DNA of 64,000 bases from Anastatus disparis (Eukaryota; Arthropoda; Insecta; Hymenoptera; Eupelmidae). The position numbers and the translations under genes are program-made. Position 1 is the first letter of the stretch; the number at the start of each line of letters is the position of its first letter. Where the stretch lies: contig JAFFSR010000249.1 in assembly GCA_017163975.1 (NCBI GenBank), positions 6,306,001 through 6,370,000 of the forward strand. The letters are read 5' to 3'. Below are positions 49,290-59,884 of this stretch, in pieces. The notes beneath the pieces were generated by a model that was not told the DNA's origin, made no database searches, and was given only the letters and a program-made list of their open reading frames with translations.

Positions 49290-49660
49290 GGAGATGTAAA
49301 ACGGACACTACCTCTGTACTTATAGATATTAGCTTCCTTTCTATTTTATTGCTGAATTTCCAGAAAAGAAATGCATTAGCTTGTAGTATATACCATGATG
49401 ATTATTTTGATAAGTTTTCAAATAAATTCATTCATTAGCTTTTAAGATATTTGAATTCCTGTACAAAATTGAAAAATTTTAATAAATAATTTTGGAATCC
49501 GAAATTCTCAATAACTAATGAATGAATTCATTTAAAAATTTAACTGAATAATCTTCATGGTACATACTACAACTTAATGCATTTTTTTATTGAAAATTTT
49601 GCAATAAAATGTAAAGATAGTGAATATTTATGAGTACAGGTGTAGTGTCCATTTTACATC
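49290..49660. mobile_element. MITE family GGAGATGTAAAA, copy 3
   Basis: The left end GGAGATGTAAAACGGACAC is preceded by TTAA (49286-49289). The right end is GTGTAGTGTCCATTTTACATC with the last bases and TTAA lost. Inner landmarks AATTCATTCATTAGC and ACTAATGAATGAATTC are inverted. Confidence 0.75.
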
Positions 49661-50093
49661 AAATATATCCATAATTGAGAAAGTTTACTTTTTCAAAATA
49701 TATAATAACATTATTTTTGTGTTTAGGAGTGGAGTTAAGTGTACTTGATGATAAAGGATTAGTAGGAAGTTCGCCACATCCACGTGTAGAAACCATTTTA
49801 TTACCAATACAATCTAAAATAATATATTATCAATTTATAGATTTTCTAATTCAGATTTTTCAAAGACTTTCATTTAAATTCAAATAATTATATACTTACT
49901 TTGATATCAACGACAAACTTTTCATCAAGGCTAATGACAAACTGAAATTTTTATTTTTTGAATACTACGATGTAACCTTTGATTTCGCTTTATTTATTTG
50001 TAGTATATACGTAGTATATAGTGTAGTATGTAAATATGACTACAGTGATTGTTTACAAAAAGATTTGAGAATGTGCTTACTCGGAAATTCTTC

Positions 50094-50096
<3 letters not shown>
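49661..50096. other. No complete gene; a short coding-like segment
   Basis: At 49730-49830, after a TTTGTGTTTAG that could be a splice acceptor, the plus strand reads GVELSVLDDKGLVGSSPHPR and continues for about 12 residues with little bias. This looks like an exon or a gene remnant, but I do not recognise the family. The rest is AT-rich and empty. Confidence 0.3.

Positions 50097-50175
<79 letters not shown>
50097..50175. repeat. (TA)n microsatellite
   Basis: About 78 bases of perfect TA. The mirror-image YIYIYI frames on both strands here are microsatellite translations. Confidence 0.97.
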
Positions 50176-50177
<2 letters not shown>

Positions 50178-50509
50178 GATTTTGAATATATAAAAATTAT
50201 AAGCAGTATAATATGTATTAAATTTCAAGTGTACAAATAATTTAACACTTTATGGTATGAAATTCATGAATAAAATTGTTGACTTTATTATTTAATTAGA
50301 ATTTTGTGAGTGCATCTCAAAAAAGGTAGGGGAATTATATGCCAGGGGAGATTACCTGATAATTTGAATGAAATTTTTACCGAGTAAACGGTCTCCAACA
50401 TTCACTGCTATACAAACTTTTTTAGTTGTACATTACTGCTTTCTTAAACGTCTATTACGTATTTGAATATGCGCTTATATCATCTGTGACAGTTAAATGT
50501 TTAGAGCCA

Positions 50510-50937
50510 GGGGGCTTATTCAGTAATACCGTAACGTCTAACGTCAAGCTTAACGCCGACGCGCGCATGCGTAGTAATCATTTTTCAGCAAACACTATCG
50601 AATATCGCGAACGTTATCAGAGATCATGTTCACGCAACGACGAAAATCTTCTAAACTGAAGCGCTAAGTCGATTTTATCGACAAATTTTACAACCAACTT
50701 GAAGCTTGGTTGTAAATCGTACGTTAAACTGTTAAACGTTATATTATGCATGACATACGTATATACATTGACAGAAAAGATTTCTCGAATCAAAAGAATT
50801 TCTTCGATTTGATGTGATCATTTAAATGGAAAAATAATTTCTTAGATAACGAGATGTTTTAATTAATCTCTTGCTTCACAGATTTTAAGTTATATCCAAG
50901 AGGATCGAGATATCTTTTTTATCAGCGGATGTATATA

Positions 50938-50977
<40 letters not shown>

Positions 50978-51888
50978 GCGAACATTATTTTATTATTTTT
51001 TACATTAGTGATTACATGATAAATTGTGTATAATTTTAAATTCAATTGGAGTTGCAGGTTTTAAAGTGACTTGTATGTACTTCAATAAAAACGAACAGAA
51101 AAAAATAATATGAATATTGTTTTAAATCAACTTATCTTATCACCAATAAAAAAACGTTTTATAATAAAATTATATATTAATCTAAATTTGCATTTTATAT
51201 TCTATATCAGCAACTACAGTTTTTCAATTAAATTGTTAATTTTGCTGTAGAACTTAAAAATATTGATTTTCAAAATTTCATCTTTCAAAATGAAATTGTT
51301 GGCTTGGATAATGTTGAGTTAAAAGAATATATAATAGAAACATAAATACAGATTTATTTCTAATATGAATATTAGATGTTGTGTGTTTTAAGACGAATAC
51401 TGTTAAGATTCATTTTTTCTCTGTATTGGAATTTAAAATGAATGGATCATGACATATTTTCTAATTATTATTTTGGATATCTAATTATTAACTTATAAAA
51501 TTAAACAAGTTATAAAATATTACTTAAGTTTTCATAATGTCCTAATCAACTGTCCATTTTAAATCCTGATACTGAATGTGTGGAGAGCACAAGATCTAAT
51601 ATAAATCTACAAAAAGACTAGTAATATTGTAATTTATTTACGTATAAATATGTCAAAAATTAAAAAAAAATAATTTTTTTTTGTAATGATGTTAATTTTG
51701 ATGTAATAATTATTTAGAATTATTTTAATTTGCAATATTTATGTTGTAAATGTTTGTTTTAAAAAATTAACGGAAACATTTTTTCATATGTGCTTATCGA
51801 TTACTTAAAAGAGTAGAGTACTTAACGCTTTTCGACGTCGAAACGTTAAGTCAATCATTATCGTTAAAAAGTTAGTGAATAACCCCCC
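50510..51888. mobile_element. Non-autonomous DNA element with GGGGGYTTATTCA termini
   Basis: GGGGGCTTATTCAGTAA at the left pairs with TTAGTGAATAACCCCCC at the right, 1.38 kb apart. Just inside, both ends are dense in TTAACG/CGTTAA hexamers and in CGACG (50530-50740 and 51820-51870). The interior includes a (TA)n run (50939-50970). A short coding-like segment near 51236-51344 (ELKNIDFQNFIFQNE...) ends at a stop and is too small to identify. A related terminus GGGGGTTATTCTGTAA occurs at 54083. Confidence 0.55.
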
Positions 51889-52458
51889 AGGGGAATTACC
51901 GTAGAAAAGGTAACTTAGCTTTCATAAGAGAAATGATTATTACACGTAAACAAAGATGTATTCTATGATTAACAAAGCAATCTTTTAGCGAAATAAACAT
52001 ATAATAACAATATTTCCATGTGATAGGAATAGCTTATATTTTCATAAGATTCAAATATAATATTTTTTATTATTATTGCTTTTTATCTATGAAAAAATAT
52101 ACATTTTTTTTTATAATAACAGAGGGTCAAAGAAAATATTTTTTTTTCAACCATTCTGCTGAAATGTATGTACGGATGAAAAAAAATATTTTTTGATCTT
52201 TCAGAAGTATTAATTCATCTATCCTGTATCTCTACAGCGTTTAAAAAAAATTTTATATATGATTACAGACAGGGAAGATTACTTTTTATACTTTCTAAGG
52301 GTCTCTACAAAAGCTACATTGAAATTAGCGATTAAAAAGTCAACGGATCATAAAGTTACAAGCTGAAAGTATATGAAAAATTTGTGGTTAATAATATTTA
52401 AACCTTGTATTGATAGTTTATTAAACGATTACATGTGATTACCCGTTAGAATAGAATC
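51889..52458. other. Gene-free AT-rich stretch
   Basis: I see no gene, repeat family or structured element. Confidence 0.5.
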
Positions 52459-53110
52459 ACCCATATACATAGGGTCCATAGAATCTACACCATAAAGAAT
52501 TTGAACATTATCACTAACAGAATTTTTAACTGTCATATCATAATGTAAACAAAGATCTTCTAAACTCTTACCAATCTTTTTTGCTTGTATCCAGTTTCAG
52601 CCATTTTAACAGCTGTATCTACAAGACTTTCATTTCCACCAATAGTGAGAAAAAAAATTTTGTTGGAGTCAACCAGAACAAAAAGAATTTTGAACAAAAC
52701 CTTTTGCAACTGGAATTTTGTAATCTTTTTCAAAGTTAGGTAAAGCTGTGTCTTCAAATCCATTAGACACACGATAACCACTATTAGCTTGCTGTCCTAC
52801 ACAAGCAATCATTTGTGAAATATTAATAAAACTTCCCTTGGATCCTGATAATGCCATACTGCTAAGGGACTATTACTTGGATAAAGTTCTTTCAAACAGA
52901 CTTTACTAGCATGGTCACGAATAACTGAAAGTTTCTTGAAAATCATGGCTATAAGACTTTCTTCTTCAAAACAACCAGGTTGACAAGGCAATCGAGCACT
53001 TTCCATTTTATGAATATACTTAGTACACTTTACATAGCCTTGTTTTGCTTTCAATAAAGTGTATCAAGAGAATGCCATTTGATTCCAGGATTAAGTAAAA
53101 TTTTTCTTCT
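52459..53110 (-). pseudogene. RNA polymerase III largest subunit (POLR3A/RPC1) pseudogene, minus copy
   Basis: The minus strand encodes, in broken frames, the central part of the RNA polymerase III largest subunit. Going downstream: [88 protein letters not shown], then ESLVDTAVKMAETGYKQKR and a diverged SLEDLCLHYDMTVKNSV. At least three frame changes (near 52857, 52670 and 52570) and internal stops disable it. The sequence runs through with no intron, as in a retrocopy or a single large exon. Part of it is mirrored at 54423-54700, with its own mutations. Confidence 0.88.
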
Positions 53111-53345
53111 TTATCTCTTTGTCGAATGTTACCAGCAACTGCAATTTTTTCAATAATATTTTGCATGAAATTGAGAAGTTTTCATTCATGAGCAATAACG
53201 TCATAGTAAACAGAAACGATTGTCTCTTTTTATGTAAACAATATCCATTACTTGTTTCTGAAAATATTAGTCATATTTTACTGATTCAATTTTTATATAC
53301 TTTAGACTATTAGCAAGTAAAAACATAACTTTGGTGAAGCAATAC

Positions 53346-54186
53346 GCTGTATCGTGTCATTTACTAATCTAAATCCGCTGTTTTCAATATAAATAAAAAT
53401 AATTATTTAATAGCAATTGCAGTCTTCTGCTTAAAAAACTGTAAAGTATGTTTATATTTATGAAGATAGCAATTAGGAGTATCTATGGACGTGTATGTAT
53501 GTACTAGATATTGGAGTTTATGATTCTTTGTAATCCAATATATTATTATTCCAAACGAATGCTTGTTATTTGCGTGTCAAATAAATGATTCGTTTTTTTA
53601 ATAAATGTGTAGGCTTGAATTTATAATTGACACTCAACACTCAGCACTCAGTTCTCAACCCTCAGATAGTACTTGGTTCAAGAAAAACTCTATGCGTATA
53701 GTTCATGACAATGACTGGAATTTATAGTAACGTCTTAATTTTAAGAGACAATGATATAATGAGGTCTTATCATGACATACACAAAGACAGAATGAGGTTT
53801 GAGATTGAGTATGAGCATCGACTTTCAATTCGGGTCCACAAGGAAGTAATGTTATCCAGTAAATAATTGACTTAGTTTTTTACTTAAAAATTCATATTTT
53901 TTTTAAGTTTTCAGCATTTTTTTATTAAATTACATAATTTTATCGCGAAGGATTTTGAATTTAAAACACCTTTCAATCGCGTTTTAATTTTTTTTCAAAT
54001 TTGTCCTGTTTACCCATCTATTTTTCAATCATAAGCTATGCACGTAGAGCTTTGTTTTTATTAATACTAATGGTAAGACACTGGGGGTTATTCTGTAAGT
54101 GTCTCACAAGTGACATAATATGTATTGACTAATCAGAAAGCTTCTCTAAATCTATGTCACTCGTGAGACAGTTAGGCTCGAATTTA
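53346..54186. other. Spacer of the inverted repeat
   Basis: Unique AT-rich sequence with a short tandem of CACTCAACACTCAGCACTCAG near 53630. Near 54083-54170 a GGGGGTTATTCTGTAA terminus is followed by TGTCTCACAAGTGACATA and its complement TATGTCACTCGTGAGACA, forming a small hairpin. No gene. Confidence 0.45.
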
Positions 54187-54422
54187 TAGCGTGCTGCTTT
54201 ACCAAAGTTATGTTTTTACTTGCTAATAGTCTGAAGTATATAAAAATTGAATCAGCAAGATATGATTAATATTTTGAAAAACAAGTAATATATATTGTTT
54301 ACGTGAAAAGTGACAATCGGTACTGTTTACTATGACGTTACTGTTCACGAATGAAAACTCCTCAATTCCATGCAAAATATTATTGAAAAAATTGTAGTTG
54401 CTGATAACACTCGACAAAGAGA

Positions 54423-54700
54423 TATAGAAGAAAAATTTTACTTGATTCTGGAATCAAATGACATTCTCTTAACGCAGTTTATTAAAAGCAAAACAAGAAT
54501 GACTTAACAAAGGCTATGTAAAGTGTACTAAGTATATTCATAAAATGGAAGGTGCTCGATTGCTTTGTCAACCTGGTTATTTTGAAGAAAAAAGTCTTAA
54601 AGCCATGATTTTGATGGAACTTTCAGTTATTCGTGACCATGCTGGTAAAATCTGTTTGAAAGAACTTTATCCTAGTAATAGTCCCTTAGTGTTATGGCAT
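54423..54700 (+). pseudogene. RNA polymerase III largest subunit fragment, plus copy
   Basis: The plus strand reads [20 protein letters not shown], then PGYFEEKSLKAMILMELSVI, then [19 protein letters not shown]. This is the same segment as the minus copy, with an extra AATGACTTAAC insertion and stop near 54500. It ends abruptly at GTTATGGCAT, where the hAT terminus begins. Some residues (DHAGK) are closer to the family consensus than in the minus copy, so neither arm is a simple copy of the other's current form. Confidence 0.85.
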
Positions 54701-57240
54701 CAGGGGCGGATCTAGAGGAAAGTTACAGGGGGGCGACTCGTTCTAAAAAAAAAAAGGGTAAGGAATCATTGATCAATAGGGCTAATAAATAAATTACATG
54801 TTTTTACACTTATATTTAAACTTTTAACTTTTTTATACAATGAATTCGAGGCGATGGTTCTTTATTTTCGCATATCTGTCAATAATTGAATTAACATCTA
54901 CTTCGATTCTGTTGTGAATATTCAACAATGCCAATCCATCTATCTTGCTGCATAGTGGACCTTAACCAAGATTTTATTCTTTTTAATGTTGAAAATGATC
55001 GCTCACAACTTGCACCACTTAAAGGGAAAGTAATAAAAATGTTTAATAAAATATTTATTATTGGATAAATATCAATTGGACAGTCATTGAGAATATTTAT
55101 AGCTCCAAATGATGAATCACACTTGTCACGGCTCCATTTTGTTTTCCATAATTCAAATTCACCCCTTAAAAGTATTTCTACATGACTCACAGATTTACTA
55201 AAAAATTCTGCATACCGAATAGCTAGAGCTTTAATGCATTCTTTTGACAAATCATCATTTTGATGAGATTTTGATTGCGGCAATAAGACTTGAAAATTAT
55301 ATGAATCCATTGTTTCTTTGGGAAATCGACTATTTAAATCTTCGATAACATTTTCCAAAAGAGGAATAAAAATCGAACGTCTAAAATATTCTTCTGGATG
55401 ATTAGATGGATAATTTTCCCTATTGACTTGACGCCTAACTACACGAGGTACTTTAATGTCAACTCCTAATTCAGTAGCAATATCGGAAACCTCTTGAAAG
55501 ATTTCAGAAAAATGATCGTCACAATTTTCACGTTTCTTTTTTAAAACTGATAGAGTATCTGTCAATAAGTCTTGAGCTATTTTCAAATCAATTTCTTCCG
55601 ATTGAAAGAAGCGACTTAATTGAATAGTATTATTCAATAAATTTGATAAACAAATTGTAGTGACTAAAAATTCACTCTCCAACAAAGCTGTAATTAAAAT
55701 TTTAGCTTCAGCTGCTGTTTGGATATCAGTCCAATTAGATATAGCTTCAAGGGTTCTAATAATTTTTGGTAACTGTAATCTGAATTGCAGAGCTCCGTCG
55801 TGTCGCTCTACCCATCTTGTATCACACAGTCCACACAGTTGCTGTCCCATAATTGTTTTTAAAATTTGAGATCGTTTAGAGGAAGCTTTAAAAAAAGCAA
55901 TTGTCTCCTTTATTGTACCAATCGTATTTTTAACTGACTGAACTTTAGACGATTTTGAAATTGATAAATTCAATTTATGATTGTAGCATGGAGAATATAC
56001 TGCATTCTTAGCTACCTGCTTAATTGTCACTACAGCTCCACATGAATCAGAAACCATGACAGAATATCCATCTGTAGTAATGGCAACACGATATTCTAAA
56101 TTTAAATTAAATTTTTTTAAGCAATTAATTACTATTCCACCTAATTTTGAACCAGTAAGTTTAGATTCCAATAATAACTTTTCACCTGTATCAATTTGTT
56201 CATTTATTTCATTATATAAATTTATAAATTTTATGAAATCTTCATAGATTAATCCCGATATCATCCCGATGAACATACCTCAATATTAAAGACATCTGTG
56301 ATATATTCGAAATATCAGTCGTTTCGTCAAATATTACAGCGTAATATTTTGCCTCTTTTACTCTAGAAATAATTGTAGCTAAAATTTCATCCCCACAGCA
56401 TTCAATTATTTCAGTTTGCGTCGTTTTGCTTATATACGTAGCGCGGGACGATGCATTCTGTAAATGTTCTTTTAGAACAAAATCGCCGCTCTCAATACGA
56501 TATTTTAATAATGCTCTGAAATTGCCTTCATTGACAGAGCTATCGATATTTAGCGCACCATCGTCACGATGGCCTCGAAAAGGTATATTTTGTCGACCAA
56601 GAAATATAATACTTTCGACTATTGTTCTCAATCGAAGACGATTTTCATTAATTTGTCGCACTCTTTCATTATTTATCTGGTTAATAACATCTATTTTATG
56701 ATTGCTTTGAACTTTTAAAAAATCCTCTGCAGCATTCACAGCATCTTTATGATACTGGCACTTTTCATGTAATAACAGAGCACCATCTTGACCTAATAGT
56801 TTAGCAAAAGATGTTAAAGGTTCTGTGACCAATTTTCGTAAAGGAACATTTTTGCAAAAACCTCCTACTCCAGAATTAACAAAGAATGGACAATATTTAC
56901 AATAGAATCCCTTTTTATGTCAGAAAAAACTAGCCAATTAAAATTATCTAAATATTTTTGATTAGCATATCTTTTTTCTATTTTATTATTTTTATTATGC
57001 TCCGAGTAAGGAAAAACATAATTTTTTGGGGGAGTCCAAGGATTTTTTAATAATTTTATTTTAATAAAATCATTTATAGACTTTCCTACATAGTTTCCAA
57101 TGTCCAAAACATTTTCAACTACAGTCAACATTTCACTGCTTTTAACATCACTTACGTTGTCGATCAAGTTACCTGAAAAATATTCATATTGATCACTATT
57201 CGATAAGAAAATTTTAGCATAAGTTATTTTTATCAAACGC
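54701..57240 (-). mobile_element. hAT-superfamily DNA transposon relic
   Basis: CAGGGGCGGATCTAG at 54701 is a typical hAT terminal sequence of the zinc-finger-MYM-like/TTF-type group, interrupting the plus POLR3A fragment. The transposase frame runs on the minus strand toward this end. I could not find the matching CTAGATCCGCCCCTG end or an 8 bp target duplication up to 58000, so the element's far end is missing or diverged; the right boundary given is where coding sequence stops. Confidence 0.8.
54833..57236 (-). pseudogene. hAT transposase (TTF-type zinc finger, DUF4371, hATC) - frameshifted
   Basis: Three long frames join into one transposase of the family often annotated as zinc finger MYM-type protein 1-like. 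First part (57236-56900): Pro-rich YVFPYSEHN segment. Across a one-base change near 56910 a CXXC finger (FYCKYCPFF) continues, then CQYHKDAV. Second part (56832-56242): DUF4371 with NEGNFRALLKYR, CCGDEILATIISRVKEAKYY and FDETTDIS (an acidic catalytic residue). A second shift lies near 56265. Third part (56276-54891): CDTRWVERHD and the C-terminal hAT dimerisation motif FPLSGASCERSFSTLKRIKS. A third shift near 54910-54930 leads to NIHNRIEVDVNSIIDRYAK and a stop at 54833. The domain order is complete, but three frame changes and no clear ATG make it inactive. Confidence 0.9.
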
Positions 57241-57957
57241 GATGTTATATAATAAAATGCAGATAATATTAATTGTTAAATTTGATAATAAAATGTAAAT
57301 TCTTAGTTTTTTCTAATTATGGATGTCATAAATTTTAATTTCTTTTTCATTAAATCAAGCTACACAAATAAAAAATTATTTAAAAGCATTGGCAATTAAA
57401 TATTTGTCTAGTTATAATTATTCACTGAATGAATTTATTTTTATTTGTCTTATTTGTAAGAATCTTGTAATAATATAGAAAAATTTATAAAGATACTTTT
57501 TTAACATATTAAATGTGTTTTTTTATCTAAAAATACTACTATAAAGTTAATTTTAAATATTCATTTAGCCACGTTTTAATTGTAATATTGAATAATATTT
57601 TAATTATATTATTATAATATTAATAATATTTAATGAAAAATTTAGATAGTTGTGGGATTGACCAACAGAAGTTCATAGTAAGTGTATATTTTATTGTCAC
57701 GCTGCTTTATACGTGTACGTACACGCTTGCTTGAAATTCGCGAGACTTAAGTGATATTAACTTAAAAAATTGTATAAACTTACTTGATTTAATACTATAA
57801 TCTTGTATTGCAGAAGTAGAAGCATTAATCTCTTGATTAATATTTTGATTTTAACTATATTTGTCTGAAGATGTTTTTGTACTCTCTTGATTATTACTTG
57901 AATTTTTTGTGAAAAAATGAGTGTTCCAAAATTATATCATCACCTCGTTTGAAAAGT
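57241..57957. other. Gene-free AT-rich stretch
   Basis: No gene. A short palindrome ACGTGTACGTACACG occurs near 57712. The missing hAT end would be expected here but is not visible. Confidence 0.5.
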
Positions 57958-58052
57958 CCAATTGGAATTCCAATTGGAATTCCAATTAGAATTTAATTAG
58001 AATTTAATTAGAATTTTATGGAAATTCACGATGGAATTCCAATTGGAATTCC
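57958..58052. repeat. Self-complementary tandem repeat (AATTCCAATTGG)
   Basis: Units of CAATTGGAATTC, each its own near-reverse-complement, occur in tandem with some C/G to T/A decay (TTAGAATTTAA) in the middle. The stretch can fold on itself in many registers. Confidence 0.75.
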
Positions 58053-58095
58053 AATAAGATTTATACTTAAGAATGATTTTACTTTTTCCTACTCA

Positions 58096-58336
58096 TTCAG
58101 AGGAAGAAAAGTTCTTTACGCCCGCCAACATTAATAACTCTAAAAATAAGCGGGAGGAGCGTACTTTTTTCTTGAAAATTCAGAAGGCAAAAAGTTCTTT
58201 ACGCCCGTCAACATAAATTACTCAGAAAATAAGCGGAAAAAAAGTAATTTTCTCCCGCAAATTTTAATTTCTCTTAAATTAAGCGGAGGAAGCGTACTTT
58301 TTTCTTGCAAAATCAGAATGCGAGAAGTTTTTTAAG
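58096..58336. repeat. Three imperfect units of about 83 bp
   Basis: Each unit carries AAGTTCTTTACGCCCG, AACATNAATNACTC, AAATAAGCGG and GCGTACTTTTTTCTTG (or AAGTAATTTTCTCCCG). Starts are near 58096, 58179 and 58262, the last incomplete. It lies at the left border of the polymerase-containing unit and may be part of that element's terminal region. Confidence 0.6.
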
Positions 58337-59074
58337 TAGTATATGGGGGATTATAGGTAAAAATGGCGGCCATGAAATTCAGGGGGAATATAGGGAAAAG
58401 ATTGTTGGCGCCTAAGCTCGAGCGTATACGAGTAAAAGCGAAACAACCAGAAGTGGAGGGGACGCCGTAAGAAAAATTTTTTGGAGATGCAAGGTGTCTG
58501 TCAGGTAAGCGTTGAAAAGGTATAGAGGGAAAAATCACTGACGCCTGATTTTATGAGTATATAGAACGGAGTTCCAAGAAAATTCTTGAGCAAAACAAAA
58601 GCGTCTGATTGATGGTTTATAAGGGTGTTAGATATTTGAATGTTGTTTTTAAAATACTTGTTTGGTAATGAAAAAATTTCGAATTGTCAGGTTGAACGCA
58701 TTTATACTAATATAGAAGGAATTTGTATACAGCAAATTTTATTATTATGACTGATTATAACAGATACTAAATATGATTTTACGAGAATTAAATATAAAAT
58801 ATTTTTACATACAAAAAAATATAAATAATGAAATAAGTTTAAGGTTATTAATTTAAAATAAGTCATTCAAGTAGAACTCTAAATATATATAATCTTTATA
58901 CTGGATAGAGAATTATGGTTTAAAATGCTTAAATAAATATGATTTATTGAGGAAATGGGTTTGGTTATTAAAGAAATGGTTGAATAAATTGAGTGAAACA
59001 ATATCTTTATTTTTACGTAATATATGTTGTATTATGTCTTTAAAATTTTACATATTTTTATAATTGTCTAATAT
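58337..59074. other. Intergenic region, first part less AT-rich
   Basis: 58340-58640 is less AT-rich than its neighbours (ATGGCGGCCATGAAATTCAG, GGCGCCTAAGCTCGAGCG). A 68-codon minus frame here has no recognisable features. 58640-59070 is AT-rich and empty. No inverted repeat partner lies inside the window. Confidence 0.45.
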
Positions 59075-59884
59075 TTATAACGAATTAAGTTTCGATATAA
59101 CAGATGTCGATATGAAGTTTAAATGTAACGCAGTTAACTCATTATAAATAATATTATAATAATGTTTAATGAAGTCATTTTCCAGACCAGCAGATGTTTT
59201 ATTTTTTATTTTTTCAGATTGTGAATTTATATAATGTTTGACGAAAACCTCTGTTTTTGGTAAAATAGTATTTTCTGAGAAAATTTCGCATATTTCGTCA
59301 ATAATAGTTTTATTACACGCCGAAACTGTTGTTACAATATTATTATTAATATTTATACATTCTTCAATACACGCCAACAATTGTAAAATACCTTCATAGC
59401 TTGTTTTTTGTAGAACAATAGCGGGTGTATATAGTTTCTTCTTTTTTGGTAACACAACTTGACTTACTTGATTATCAGAAAATGTTGATATGTTTTCTAT
59501 ATCTTCTTTATCCAAAATTATTGCCTTGGAATTATATGCTGTGGTATATGAGAGCGTTATTCCATTGAAAGTAATTTTCTCATTTTCGACCATAGATTCC
59601 TCGTTGTTGAAATAAGAACTTATACTTTTGAAATGCGTTTTAAAAGTCTCCCACGCCTCAAGCGTAAATGTAATGCCAAAAAATGTTTGATTGATTATTT
59701 TAATCACGCACTCAAATGTTTCATCTTTTTGAGGTGATAAGCCGATCATAATTTTCTTCGTACACGATGTGTTTAACGGGTAAACACTTGAATGTAATAG
59801 ATAACTTCCCGCTTCTTCTCTTGAGTTATACGATGCCATTTTAATACGTTTTGTTATTTGAAAATTTGCAACTTCACTATTCAT
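59075..59884 (-). CDS. Unidentified protein, 269 codons (or 254 from the second ATG)
   Basis: A single uninterrupted frame with mixed, non-repetitive amino-acid composition in AT-rich DNA, unlike the satellite frames elsewhere. The first ATG is at 59884; the second at 59839 (MASYNSREEAGSYLL) has a better context (AAAATGGC) and may be the true start, giving 254 residues. No signal peptide or membrane segment is evident. A segment near residues 75-95 is rich in aromatics (FFGITFTLEAWETFKTHF), a KKKK run sits near residue 150, and the C-terminal third is helical and acidic-basic mixed. I do not recognise the family. It is transcribed away from the polymerase gene, with about 880 bases between the start codons, so the two may be controlled from the same intergenic region and belong to one virus-like element; this is inference. 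Confidence 0.6.
   Translation of the reverse strand: MNSEVANFQITKRIKMASYNSREEAGSYLLHSSVYPLNTSCTKKIMIGLSPQKDETFECVIKIINQTFFGITFTLEAWETFKTHFKSISSYFNNEESMVENEKITFNGITLSYTTAYNSKAIILDKEDIENISTFSDNQVSQVVLPKKKKLYTPAIVLQKTSYEGILQLLACIEECININNNIVTTVSACNKTIIDEICEIFSENTILPKTEVFVKHYINSQSEKIKNKTSAGLENDFIKHYYNIIYNELTALHLNFISTSVISKLNSL

Larger units (their letters stand above)
52855..54700. repeat. Inverted repeat whose arms carry the POLR3A fragment
   Basis: The left arm (about 52855-53345) and the right arm (about 54187-54700) are inverted copies. They include the polymerase fragment and about 230 bases upstream of it, ending at GCAAGTAAAAACATAACTTTG and its complement. Open frames at 53119-53313 (plus) and 54223-54417 (minus) are mirror translations of the upstream part. 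The arms have diverged. The right arm is cut by the hAT insertion at 54701. Confidence 0.8.

Noticed and set aside
50040..50240. YIYIYI frames on both strands
   Set aside because: Translation of the (TA)n microsatellite.
55660..55869. Plus-strand frames within 55660-56701
   Set aside because: These are complementary shadows of the hAT transposase frame on the minus strand.
58332..58538. 68-codon minus frame near the virus-like unit
   Set aside because: Short, no recognisable features, ends in the repeat-dense border; no evidence for a gene.
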